In this document: positions 1 to 12,600 of the stretch, one piece after another
Numbering within the stretch: position 1 is the stretch's first letter
How the letters are laid out: each line of letters starts with the position of its first letter
Assembly: GCA_003640385.1 (NCBI GenBank)
Contig: RCAB01000052.1
Location: 1-64,000, forward strand
Reading direction: 5' to 3'
DNA: 64,000 nucleotides
Origin: Setaria digitata
Taxonomy: Eukaryota > Nematoda > Chromadorea > Rhabditida > Setariidae
The notes under the pieces: model-generated
Database searches by the model: none
Told to the model about the DNA's origin: nothing
The model's input: the letters and a program-made list of their open reading frames with translations, nothing else
Program-made: the position numbers and the translations under genes

Positions 1-35
<35 letters not shown>

Positions 36-180
36 TATTTATATATTTATATATATATTTATTTATATTTATTTATATATATATATTTATTTATTATATA
101 TATTTTTTTTATATATTTATATATATTTTTTTATATTTATATATATTTATTTATATTTATATATTTATTTATATATATTT

Positions 181-216
<36 letters not shown>

Positions 217-220
217 AGAA
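1..220. repeat. (AT)n / ATTT microsatellite
   Basis: Nearly uninterrupted AT dinucleotides, then mixed TATT/ATTT, then another pure (AT) run near 186-212. The window starts inside the array, so its full length is unknown. Confidence 0.95.
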
Positions 221-3124
221 TGTCAGACTGATCAGACATCAGACTGCACGTGAAGTATTTCTCGGTAGAGGAGTTTAATCTGAATTCATGACACTCGTCA
301 TTAATTAAGAACTCAGAAATTTCAATGAAATATATATATATATGTTTTTGGAAATACTTTGAATATAATAATTTTTTTTTTTGAGTAAGTTTAAATAAAT
401 AACAAATACGTCATTTTAGTTTATCAGTGATTTTTAATTATCACAAAGAAATATTGCATTAAAAGTTAATTCATTTGGAAACTTGAAAGACTATTTAAAA
501 AAAATTCCGTGCAAAAAATGGCAAATTAGTGAATAGCACTAGTAGCAGTTATCTTACTTAAATATTGAGTAAAGTAATTAGTTGCTTATTGTGTTGCTAA
601 ATTTTCGTTTTTTTTTTTTCAACATTTCAAAATAAAGCTTTGAATTATAAAAGTTTTAGTTTGTATTTTGAAACAATTATAAGTAATTCCAGTGAGATTT
701 TACATAGATAGTTAAAGAATATAATGCTTTAGTGATGCTGCAAAAATATTACATCATTTTTAGCATTTATTTTTCAAATATTAGCTCAATCATTGTTTGC
801 TTTGCAGATTAATAAGCTAACGAGTATGAAAAATCGTTGCAAAATCGTATTTTTTTGCTTAAATTATTAAAAGATTATAAAAATTTAAAGAATTCGTGAA
901 ATTACTGAAACATTTTTTGAGCTGTGGAAGAGGAGAATGGAAAATCATTAAAGAATTAGATCTATGATTGAGTCAATTAAAGAATAGTATCAAAAAAGAA
1001 AAATAACTTTCTTAATTAACGTTGTCAGCAGCAAAATAATTACCGTTGATTTGGGCAAATAACGAAAAATAATAACAACTAATGGTTTAGTTAATTAGCA
1101 CTATGTACGATAGTTAATCAATTGTTTATTACATGCTTAAAAAAATTCCGATAATTTTTTCTTTTTAACTTAAATAAATTCAACGGTAGAAGTAATTCCA
1201 AGTACCCAATTTTTTTTTTAATTATTTACAAATAAATTTTAATTTATTATTTTTTTTTTTGAGTTTAATTTGTAGCATTTTTAAGCAGCCAAAATTTAAA
1301 TTTACTTAAAAAAATTGCATGAAATAAAAGCAATGGCATTTCTTTTTATCTGATTAAATGTTTCAACATTCTATATTAAAGTTCAAAAATTTGTTAGTAA
1401 CAGAAAAACAAAAAGATTACTACAGCAAAAAAAGGAAATGGAAGAAAAATTCCTTGACATGAACTTCGGTTTCATTTAATTTCTTTTCTTATAAATCTGT
1501 TTCGTGTATGTGTATATTTTTTTCTTTTAAATTTATCTTAAAATGGATTAACAAATTATTAAATTAACTCCCTAGCTTCTAGCTCACTAGTCTGACTCAA
1601 ATATTGAAGTACGCACAAATTTGCTTAATTCAAACATCAAAAAACGAAAAAAAAAGTTGCACTTTTTCTACTGCTAACGAATTCTCAAGTTTGAAAATGA
1701 AAATTGAAAAAGAGATACTATGAAATAATTAATGCAGATAAATATAATTATTTCTCTGATAAGATTAACTGCTGATAAAATCTGAAAATAAATGAGTGAT
1801 AGTAACGGGTACAATAGTATTATGATTGACCAATATCAAGCTTAATTTTTTCAAAAATTTTGAGAATAAAATAAAGAAGAAATTGAAATTTATTTTATAA
1901 AATTTAAATTTCAAATTTCATAACCACTTCTCTTTCTGTAGAGAGCATGACAATTTCATTATTTTTTGAAATAATTTCCATTTAATAGACAGGTATTTCA
2001 AAACGATTTTGTTTCGTATTTTAATAATTGGCTACAATTTTTTCTTTTCGGTTTATAATTTTTTTTTCTTTTTTTCAAATCACTTTTTTTAGCTTCAATT
2101 AAACTTAATTAAAGTTCAATCGTAGGTAAAAAATATGTGTATTCTAATAAATTTCAATTTAATTACATTCTCAGGAAATTTTTCACTTTTTTAATAAATT
2201 TTTCTGCAGTCAAATCTGGTTAGCAGAAAATTTTTTGTGCAGAATTTCAAGGGAAAATAAAAGCTTTATCAAATTTGAAATGGAAATTCACTTATTGGAA
2301 ATGAAAAAACTTTTCGTTTTAATTATTAACTTAATTTTCCATCAAATTTCACATCAATGATATTTTGAAATCTATCAGTTCGATAATTAATGCTGCAGAA
2401 AAGCTGACATATAATGACATTGCTATCAGTTAAATTTGTTTGCAAAATTAGTTCATATTTCGAATTTTACATGGAAAAGTGATTTTTGCATTTTCAAGGT
2501 TTGAAAATATTAATGAAGAAATAATTCTCAATTTTTAAGGTGCTAAGTTTATTAAACTTGATTTCTCAGCAATCTCTCTCACCCTGTCTCAACTGTCTCC
2601 AAGTTTACAATGACAGGTATTTTGTACTCTTTTGGTTTCGTGTTTCTACTTCCTTTCTTAATTAGTTCTGCTAATCAAATTTTAATTTAGTTTTGTTCTG
2701 TTAATCAAAATCAACCTGTACTTTCAGCGATTAGTCAAATTATTTTTCTTCATCATTGAGAACTTGAAAGTTTTCAAAAATTATAAAACGCTGCACGAAA
2801 TGAAAACATTTTAATCATTCCTTTCTCTCATTATACTTTATCAAATAGCAATTTGGAAATTTAAAAAGATGAAATCAAGAACTGCAAATGAATGATTGAA
2901 AATAGTACCATTTTCTATAAATTTGTTTCTTCAGAATTTACAGCCTGTTAATGGGTACTGCTTCAATTCTATAAATTTAACAAATACCAAACAAATCTCA
3001 AATAATTGAATAAAAAAACAATGCAAAAACATTTGAAAACAATTCAGAAGGAAGCAAAGAAAATGCTAAATTATTGCAAAATTTTGCAATTTTTTAACGT
3101 TTTATGTAGGATATCTACAGTATA

Positions 3125-3224
3125 CATTCATATATATGTATACTGTAAATGTGGACTGTATATATCCGCTCATCCATATATATATATATATATATGCAGT
3201 CCACATTTACAGTATGCATGAATG
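3125..3224. repeat. Long inverted repeat (hairpin)
   Basis: The arms contain TACTGTAAATGTGGACTG (3141-3158) and its exact reverse complement (3197-3214). An imperfect extension outward includes CATTCA/TGAATG-type ends. The spacer of about 38 bp is mostly (AT)n. It could be a small foldback element or a transcribed hairpin; the sequence alone does not decide. Confidence 0.85.
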
Positions 3225-4280
3225 CATACTGTACGCGCACATTCATCTATGTATAAACGGATAAATGCGCTAATTGAAGCGTTTTGTTGATGAGAGCTCG
3301 TCTAAATGCAGCATTTAAATGATTATTTCAGCGAAATAAATTCTTTGGCTTAAATTTATAATTCTATCGGATTTTATTTTAATGATCATTAACTCTAATA
3401 AAATCTATTTCTGACCAATTATAACTAGGCTGGATCATTTTATCAATAAATTCAATATTTTTTCTAGTAAATCGTTTAAAAAATCCTCTGTAAAATACTC
3501 AAAGTTGCTAGAATGAAAAATTTAATTACGCATATGACATAATTATTTGCATTTACCAAGTAGAACTTTACAAATTTGGTGAAAATCATTTATCAGCAAT
3601 AATTAGTTTTCAATTTGTTATAAAAATCAATTATTAAATTACACTTAGATAGTCAAATTTGAACTCTAGGTACTGGCATGCACTTGAAGTCAGAATTACC
3701 TAAATGAAGAAATAAGCAAGAAAAAAAATTGTTTAAGAAATAGATACTACAGATCCTTCCATCTTGTACTAACCATTACATTTGGCCATATTTAATAAAC
3801 ATGGATGAACTATAACTAATTGAAAAAAAAAAAAAAAAAAATACTATGCTAGTTATAGCTCTTTTATCACTATTAAAACTTTCATAATTTTTTACAAGTG
3901 AAAAAAGAATTACCTTCTAATCATTTATAAACATTGAGTTATTGACTTTCATTATTTAATTACCAGCTTTTTCCTTTTAAAATATTTGTCTGATTATTGA
4001 AATTCACATTTCAGTTTATCAGTTTATTGTTATTGCCTAAATTTTTTTTCATTTCTGTAGGCTGTTATCGTATTATTCCATATCACAAATATATATGAAT
4101 TGAATCATACAATGTTCAAAATAACATAATTTTCGACTCGCCGCAGTAGTCAAATGTAAAATTGCATACAGTGCCATACAGTATGCTTATCTTGTATTTT
4201 TATTAGTCGAAATGAATTACTGTAAGTAGCTTGCAAGTGATTTTTTGATGTAACGATTATTGGATTGGAGAATTGAATAT

Positions 4281-4286
4281 TTTATT
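4281..4286 (-). terminator. Poly(A) signal for the CK1-like kinase
   Basis: On the minus strand this reads AATAAA, about 50 nt past the kinase stop codon. A second AATAAA (4330-4335) overlaps the stop itself. Confidence 0.45.
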
Positions 4287-4333
4287 GGAAAGCAAATTGA
4301 ATTAAAACAAAATAATGCAAACAGATCATTTTA

Positions 4334-7300
4334 TTAATTAGAATACGTTTTGGCTGTTCTTACAGTAACCTTTCGCTTTTGCTGTATTTCATCCTTAATC
4401 AGGATATTTTTTTCTGCAGCATCTGGGATCCGTTTCGATGCTCGTTCCTCATCATCCGGCTCTTCTTGCATTTCCCAGTCATATGGCTCGTCGATTTGTA
4501 CATTTGCTGTTAACGCTGCTTTCCGTATCTTACCGTATAAATATTGATAATCCACCTAATTTCAAATTAAACAGCAAACTTTTATTAAATTTCAGAAATT
4601 TTGTTGAAAAAAAAGTCTTAATTATCAGTTAGATGTGCAGAAATTTACATTTATCATACATATATTAGCAAATTCTTAATTATTCAAAGGTTGCTGACAA
4701 AAAAAACTTGATTGATAAAGGTAAACAATAATTCTATTTTCAATGAGGACTAAATCGAAAGGTTTAATTCGAAACATTTATAAATGCAAGAAAGTAATGA
4801 GGTTTATTAGTAATGTTCCACGTTCAACTATAAATATCATATCATCAATAATCTCAGTGTTTCCCCTTCTCAGCAATTTAAATGGATTTAAATTTTTCAG
4901 AACTAAAATTAAGCAAATTTATATGCCAAAAACAAGGAATATTGATGAATTTTGAATGATTACTCTGTCCTGATAATCGAGCTTATCAATATAATCCATA
5001 ATATCACTCATATCCTTTTCACTCATCTGAAACACAGAAACAACTTGCAATCCCAATGTTAATTGATAAAAAAAAAAGACTAAACATTTAAATTACTTTC
5101 AGTAATTTTTGAACCATTCATTTATTTATTTGCAGAACAGTAGTAGAAAACAAAAAAAAAAAAAAGATTAAATATTGTAAAAATTGAAGTATTTTGAATT
5201 TGATTAAGTTTAAATCAAAGCAAAAAATAGTTGCATACATTTTCAAACAACCGTTTCTTGCCATCCGATGTACGAGCTTCCACTTTACGTGTTTCCACTT
5301 TTTTTCGTTCTTTATCTTGCTTCCACGTAAGTCCATTTGGATTAGTGTAATCAACCATCATATAAAGCCAGCTTTCGCAATCATCTTTTGGGCCCAGTTC
5401 TTTGCCACGATGACATGCTAACGCTGCATATCGTACAGTACCCTTGAATGCTACCTAAAATTTCAGCTTTTACCATCATTCTGTAAATGTGATCCTACAG
5501 TAATTCTATGAGAAATTATCACTTCCAACTGGGATAATCATTAAAAAAAAAAAAATCTCAATTTCATTTTACAATATCTTTGAATCCTACTGGAGATTAC
5601 TGCTTTAGTAATGCATCTGGTGGTTTATTTTCTGAAATGAGAAATACTTTAATGGATTCCCAAAAATAATACTTTACAACGTGGTCCTTTTATGTCGCCA
5701 GCACTATTCGTATATTTTCTCGCAATTCCAAAATCCAATATATATATAACATGCATGTTTGGTGGTAAGCCTATTGCAAAATTGCCTGGTTTTATATCTC
5801 GATGGATGAAACCGACCTAAAATTATTAAATTATTTATTTCAATTCAAGATTTATTCAATACCACATGCTCTTTTCCCTAAAAATTGTCTTAAAATTAAT
5901 TTACAAATTGTCGCGGAAGAAATAGAGTCGATTATTTTCTTCAATTATTTATTTTCAATTTATTTATAATTTATCATGAAATATTTAATATTCATTTTTT
6001 TTTTTTTTTATTTCAACTTTTACTGTCTATTTTCTTTTCAAGATGCAAAATCGTTAATTTATAATAACGTGGTATCTTTTGAATGTTAATTACAGTCTTG
6101 ATATGGACCCTCACATTATTTTAACATTTGTAAAAAATTCTCTTTATTCTTCTATCTTTTTTGTTTTGAAATAACTTTGAAAATCATTTCACTAATTACA
6201 TGTTAATTACATATTAATTAGCGGAGAACCATTTCATATAATTTTGCACAGCTAAAGGCAAAAAATTACAATTATTTTTATATTGTAAATCGTTTATATA
6301 TATGTTCCGTTTTAGTGTTCCGTATGTGGTGGAATGAGAAAAAAAAAAAATGTAGCAGTTAAGAAATTCGAGATCAGCTGCAGAGGTCAGTTGCGCTAGC
6401 ATGAGCTGAAGAAGGCCAGATCAACTGAAGAAAATAATTGGCCAAATGATACTGAAGCAATCAAAATAGAAAATTACTTTTATCCATAACTTCTATTAAA
6501 GCGATTTTCAAGAAGCTTTATCACATGAATCACTATCAGAAGGACTACAAGAATCACAGAAGCCAGAATCGACGTAGATGACAACAAGTAGCAAAAATTT
6601 TAGGAAGTTTAATTAGACGAAATTATCCTTAAATGGTTAAGGCAAAAATTAATCTATCTTACCGTTAGTTATGAAAAATTACTTGCTAAATCGATCGATT
6701 CTACCTGGTACTACGTGGTAAAAAGTTACACAAGATACCACGTATCTTACGTAACTTCTCACCTTTCTCACAAGCATTTCTTTACAACTGTAATGGATAT
6801 GCCAACTTTAATCAGGCTCTTTCTACTCTATCTCTATATGCACATTTTTTTTTTCACGTTTAAATAGCTTTAATAATATTTGATACTAATTATTGTCTAA
6901 TTTTCTTGATAACTGATAAGCATCTGTTAATTGCTACCTTATCAGCGCCAATTCGAAATCTTTTCATATTTTTACAAAGCTATTTAGTTCACTTTAAATT
7001 ATATCTTAATGTATCGGATAAGACTAATGCAAATCTAAATGTTACGATAGGGTGTTTGACATATTTGATAAGATATCAGCAAAAGTAGTGAAAAAAAAAA
7101 AATAGTGCCAACTTATTTTAATTTTAGCAAAATTAGGCTTTTATAAAGGGAAATCTGAACGATACTGATCATACCTTATGCAACTGTTCGATGCCTTCTA
7201 AACATTGTATTGAAACACCGAGTGATGTGGCCAAGCTGCAGTTTGTATAATTTGATAGAAGTTGATAAAATAATCAAAAAAAAAAAAATGATTAGTATTT

Positions 7301-8562
7301 CAAGAAAGAAAAAAATAAAGAGAATAATAGGGAGGAATTATTTTGAGGTAAAATTTGAAATTTTGCGCAACAGATTAATAAGATTCTGATAACTGGTACC
7401 TATATATGATATTCTAAATCTTGTAATTGAAATTTGATCTATTTCTTTTTAATTATAACCAACATATAAAATATACTCTTTGCACTCATTACGAATGTTT
7501 CATTCTCAGCAACAATTATTTAATATCATTTTTAAAGTAATAAATTTTGTACAGAATGTACAATATGGTAATTTCATTTAATATTACAAAAGGTAATATA
7601 CAGAGTACTTGATATAGTATATAATATTAAATATAATAATCAAGTATATAATATATGCAATATTAAATGTGGTAAGATGTATGAATTCAAAAGATAATAT
7701 ATACAATATTAAATGAAAGATATACGTGTGCTATTAAATGAAATACTACATGCAAATGTCACATCATCGATGAAAATTTATATAATTCCTAAATTTAAAT
7801 GAATACCTGAAAATTGGTGGACAATATTGTCGTTTCAGTTCAGCTAAACTTTCACCAAGAAGTGTCATAACAATGAGGAAAAAATGAAGCTTCTCAGCAC
7901 GGTTTATAATTTTTGTAAAATGACGTGCATGTGGTTGATTTGACATTAGTTTCAGTAGATGTAACTGAAATTATTCAAAACAAATGAGCAGAAAAAGAAC
8001 GAACATCCTAATTAAATGAATTAAAGTCATCAAATATTTTCAGTTTTATAATATTTTTGATATCAAGCGATTAATTAAATAATATTTGGTATAAAAAATT
8101 TTTTGAAATTCCTCAAATTAACTGGTTAATCTTAATTGGTTAATTAAATGGTTAATCTGAGGAATTTCAATACCTCCATATTAAGCTTAGAACGTTCTCG
8201 ACTTTGTAACTTCTGTTCAACTTTCATAGCATATTCTTCATTGTGGTTTGATTCCAATTTTACGCGATATACTGCACCGTAACCACCCTGACCAATTTTT
8301 TCCATCACAACATATTTTGCTGTTTTGCTGAAATGATCGAATTTAGTTTCTGATTAAGCAAAAGTGAAAGGGAAAGAAAATTTTTGAAAATTCCTAAAAT
8401 AACAAAAGCAATCTGTTTGATATATCGAATAAAATATATTCCTGAATGCAGGAGGGAGTAAATTAATTAGTCTATAACATCCTGAAAAGGTGCTAACCAG
8501 GTAATGTATTGACCAACTTTGATATCTATGCCATTTGAATTATCAGCGCATTGTGTAGTCAT
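4334..8562 (-). CDS. CK1/TTBK-like protein kinase, 8 exons, 353 aa
   Basis: Exons on the minus strand: 8562-8519, 8327-8174, 7964-7807, 7235-7175, 5816-5673, 5454-5239, 5026-4964, 4555-4334. All junction phases agree, giving 353 residues. Visible motifs are the glycine loop [10 protein letters not shown] (26-35), the lysine of YAMKVE (K50), the catalytic HRDIKPGN (144-151) and DFGIARKY (from 167). In place of the usual APE comes [19 protein letters not shown], the casein kinase 1 activation-segment signature. This groups it with the CK1 superfamily, closest in style to the tau-tubulin-kinase-like branch expanded in nematodes. It should be an active Ser/Thr kinase because all catalytic residues are present. 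The lysine-rich tail after about 300 is not conserved in the family. The first donor (AA|GTTGGT) was chosen because only it keeps the frame; a stronger-looking GTTAGC 20 nt downstream breaks it. The substrate is unknown. Confidence 0.88.
6725..6755. repeat. Imperfect 31-bp palindrome in a kinase intron
   Basis: The order is GTTAC, 2 nt, AAGATAC, 3 nt, GTATCTT, 2 nt, GTAAC. Both arm pairs are perfectly complementary. It lies in the 1.36-kb intron of the CK1-like gene, next to another TACGTGGTA/TACCACGTA pair (6712-6744). Confidence 0.7.
7560..7745. repeat. Degenerate AATATTAAATG repeat tract
   Basis: Variants of AATATTAAAT recur about six times, on both strands, within 190 bp, mixed with GTATATAATA. 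It is a simple AT-rich tract inside an intron and shows no coding potential. Confidence 0.55.
8103..8170. repeat. Hairpin abutting a 5' splice site
   Basis: The 20-bp arms are TTGAAATTCCTCAAATTAAC (8103-8122) and its reverse complement (8151-8170) with one mismatch, around a 28-bp loop. On the kinase transcript the first arm begins at about intron position +4, right after the donor at 8173. Confidence 0.8.
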
Positions 8563-9371
8563 TTTATGTAATTATTACTAATAACTTCCCGAGATTATTG
8601 GTAAATTTTAGCTTCAGCCCAGGTGTTAGGGAAAATTTCAGGTCTGCAACCGTTCCAGTGATCAAATAACTATGGCAATAACTTGTAAATAGAAAAATGC
8701 AACTCATTTTAAAGAATTTCCTCAAAAACTCAACTGATCACTTTTAGCGTCTTAAATATGCAAATAGCAGACTTAATAAGTCTTTGTTGTTTAGCAGACT
8801 CATCGCCCTGTTAATTTATTTCAGTTATTTTATTTAATTTTTTGCTAACATTTGTTGCTTTAGTTGTATGTTAGCTTTTAATTTCAGTTTTCAAAGTAAA
8901 ATCTGATAATGCTTTCAGAAGTTTACTTCCAAAAAAATTACTCGACTAACAAAAATTAGCTGCAATACGCCTTTATTACATTGTTGATTCCATCGAAGCA
9001 AGATTTTGATAAGTTGATAAGTGATTAATTTATTTGTATATCAAATAGCATTAATTTGAAGCTGACTTGAATAATTCATCCCTTCCTATTCATTATGATA
9101 GTGCGATTCCATCAGAAGTACCAATGATTAATTTGATGAAAACGTATAAGTTAAAATTTTATCATATAACAGATTTCTACCAGACTAAACTAACTGCAAT
9201 AATATAGGTTTGAGCTAACAAGTATGAAGAGAGAATACATTTCGTAATGTCAAAAAGACAATGAAAAAAGCATCAAAACTTTATGAGATGACAAAGTAAC
9301 ATGATGATTTTATAATTTAAGGAAAGAAAAATTGATGAAAGTAGTAATTAATCTTGTCGAGGAATGCAAAT
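8563..9371. other. Intergenic region between the kinase and RING genes
   Basis: This is the upstream region of the CK1-like gene and the 3' side of the RING gene. A TTATTAG acceptor lies just upstream of the kinase ATG and may be a spliced-leader site. It also holds the first copy of a ~66-bp direct repeat (9204-9269). I see no coding sequence. Confidence 0.6.
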
Positions 9372-9640
9372 TTAGGATGATTTGCGCATATCCGTCGACG
9401 ATTTACGCTGTACAATTCCAGCTGTATCAACGTGAATGACGGATTTTGGCGTAAGTTGCAATTCACTGATGCATTTGGTTAGGGACACAGCATCTACGGC
9501 AATTTCTCGATCAGTATCCATTTCATCCTTTGCTTCATCATCATTTTTAATGAAATAACCATATATCTAGCAATAGGTTTGAACTAACAAATATGGAGAG
9601 AGAATATATTCCGTCATGTCAAAAAAAAACAATGAAAAAA
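9204..9640. repeat. Direct repeat pair of about 66 bp
   Basis: The segment starting ATAGGTTTGAGCTAACAA at 9204 recurs at about 9573 as ATAGGTTTGAACTAACAA. The match continues through GAGAGAATA and ATGTCAAAAA to AATGAAAAAA, at roughly 85-90% identity. One copy is intergenic and the other lies in the last intron of the RING gene, so the two flank its last exon. Confidence 0.8.
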
Positions 9641-12600
9641 TAATTAATTAAAGAATCGATAATTATTATTTTTATATGTCAAACAGTTACCACAGGTGAT
9701 AATATATACATGTTATACATGTACATATTACTTTATACATATATATATATATTTTAAAAAATGATAACATGCATAATAGTAAGTGATATTTAGTCTTCAT
9801 GCTGATCGATTAAATTTTCAAGATTTAAGTGACTGATAATCATTTGTAATTTTCAACAAAATTTTGATACGAAAAATGAAAAATTAAAATTATTCAATTG
9901 CTACAATTTAATTACCTTTTCATACGGTAAAATTTTGAGTGCTCGACGTACTTCACGTATAAAATCACCAACTGTACCCTCTTTATCATAAATTAGCACT
10001 GTTTCTGCTTCCTCGTCACTGTCACCAATCACGCGTATTGTCATACGTCTGGATGAAAAGTCGAATTCGGATGAGAGATCGATGAACTAAATGATTATTT
10101 TAAATTATTTTTGCCTTTTTTATTTATCGAAATTATTGGTTGAAATTAAGTAATTAAGTAACAGAATTTATCAAAAAATTTTGCAGAAAATACAAATTAT
10201 TATGCAATCATATATTTTAATAAATAATAGATTTAATTTGATACTGATAGCAATGATCAGAGATAATGATTAAATTTTTTTTTTTTTTTTAATAGCCGTA
10301 ACAACTATCCACACTTTTTTTTGATTCGAATTTATTTCTGTAAGTCATATTTAATAGTAATTAAATTAATTTAATCCAAAAAAAAAAAAATTATAAACTG
10401 TGATAGATTCATCTTTGCCGAAAACTTCAATTTTTCGCTCTTTCAAATCAAATCGTTGAAAGAATTCAGCTTTTTGTGGAAAAAGCATCCGTAACGCATT
10501 AACCGATTCGATTGTATAATACTGACGACATGTTGGTTCAGGACACATTGGTGCTATGCCTTATAATAATTTTTTTTTTCTTTTTTTATTTTTTGGTATT
10601 ATAAATGTACGTAAAATTTACATTAAAAAAAAAAAAAATCAGAAAAGAAAAATGTAAATCGTTTTTTTTTTAATTATAATTAAAATTTAAACAAGGCATT
10701 CATGCAGAAGTTTTGCTATAAAAATGAATTCAAAAGCAATCTGATACTCTATCAGTTAATGAATTTTAAAAATCATGTATAGTTTGCGTTTAAAACTTTT
10801 TCAAAAAAAAAAAAATTAATAGCACAAGAAGTGCTATTGTCACCGATGATGAAATTCAAAAACAATAAGCTATATGATGAAGGAAATTATATGCCAATTA
10901 AGAAATTGATACCGGTATTTTCACAATCAGAAATCATATCAGTAAGACAATCAATGCATACATCATGATTGCATTCTGAATTTGATGGAAAACCATTTAA
11001 AGCAATACCATCGCAACCATCTTTAGCTTTACATTTTATTGTTGTCTAAATTTTCATTTCGTATGAAAATAATCACTAGTGAACTGTCAAAAATATGTAA
11101 ACTTTATTTACTGGAAATTGTTTAAAGTGTAATTTAAATTATTAATTTAATTATTTGTAGCCAAAATCCATACTTCATCATTCTCTGCTTTCTTTTTCTT
11201 CGATAAACATTTTCCATCAGCACATGTTAACGATTCTTCTGAAAACTCTTGTCTAATTAATTTCTACTGAAGAAAAAGGTTTATTTTTTTCGTAGGAAAA
11301 ATAGACTTGCAAAAAAGAAAAAAGAATTTTAAAACTATAATTTGCAGTGAGATAAATTCTCCTCAAGTGAAAGACATTTTTTTTTTTTTTTTTTTCATTA
11401 ATCTAAACATTAAACAAAAAAAGAAATAAGATGATTAATTGAAATAATTGAAGATATTTGAATCAAACAGTTCCGTTTTTTTTTTTTTTTTTTTTTTTTT
11501 AAATTCTGTTAGTTATTAAGGTTATTTGGATGCAAAGAACAGAATGAGTTAGTTTCAACTTTATGCTAGATTGCTGTTTTTGGTTTCTACTATTATCAGT
11601 AAAGTTATTGTGGGCTGTTGTGAGATTCTATGGCTCCTTAATACTAACTTTTGTTTCATCAAATAATTTTCATTAATCGTAAAATTACAAAAAAAAAAAA
11701 AATTTTTTTTTTTCGGTTAACAAAACTATTTTTGACTCACAGAAGTAAAACTATCTTTGTATTGTTAATCAAATAGTTTTTTTTTTTTTGCAAGAAACTG
11801 AATTACATATGTGATAGATTTGAGGAATCATACTGAGAAAATGATAAGCTGAGTTATCACCTCTACCAAATGATATGACCAAATATAATTAGCCTTAATT
11901 AATCATTGCATCTTAAATATTATATTAGATAATATACTATTAAATAAATCCATTTTAGCTCGATTTTCAGCACACTGTTCACAGAAATGACATTTGCAGC
12001 AGTTTGTAACAATCATTGATTTCGGATCAGCTATTCCTTTGCCACAATTATCACAGAATAATGCTTCGTTTACCTCAATAATATCACGATTGCAGTTTTC
12101 GACGATGCAAACTGCAACAGCAGTCAAAAACTATTAATTAATTTCCTGTCCATTGCAAAAATTAAACTTTCGAATATATCATATCAAGTGGAATTTATTT
12201 GATAAATCTGTCTGAAATGACCAATTGCAATCAGGCTCTTGATTTAAAAAAAAAAAAAGAAAAATTTTGAAGTTTTAAAAAATTAACCAGGTGGCTGCCG
12301 TTGCAATGCCTCTTCCAAACATGTGGTGCAAATTTCATGTTGACAAGCAATTAAACGTGTCGTTTCAAATTGCGACAATTTTCTGAAAAAAAAATTAATT
12401 AATTAATTAATAATTGAAATGACTTAGTGATGATAACTTTCAGATATTACAATTAATAATGAAAACAAATGATCAAATGGAAATTTTCATCTTTCTTACT
12501 AAGATATAACAATAGCTTTGATAACGATTAAAATGATTTGATAAGTTAACAAAACATTTATGATCTCAGATATTCTATTATGAAATTGAAGTGATATATC

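Larger units (their letters stand above)
1..4333. other. Gene-poor AT-rich stretch
   Basis: I see no coding signal here. The first 220 bases or so are (AT)n and ATTT microsatellite. The rest is AT-rich with many A and T runs. The only structured element is the inverted repeat at 3125-3224. The one open frame above 60 codons (3006-3221) runs across that inverted repeat and has no family resemblance. Confidence 0.7.

Noticed and set aside
3006..3221. 71-codon plus-strand open frame
   Set aside because: It runs through the inverted repeat and (AT)n tract and has only low-complexity Tyr/Ile content.
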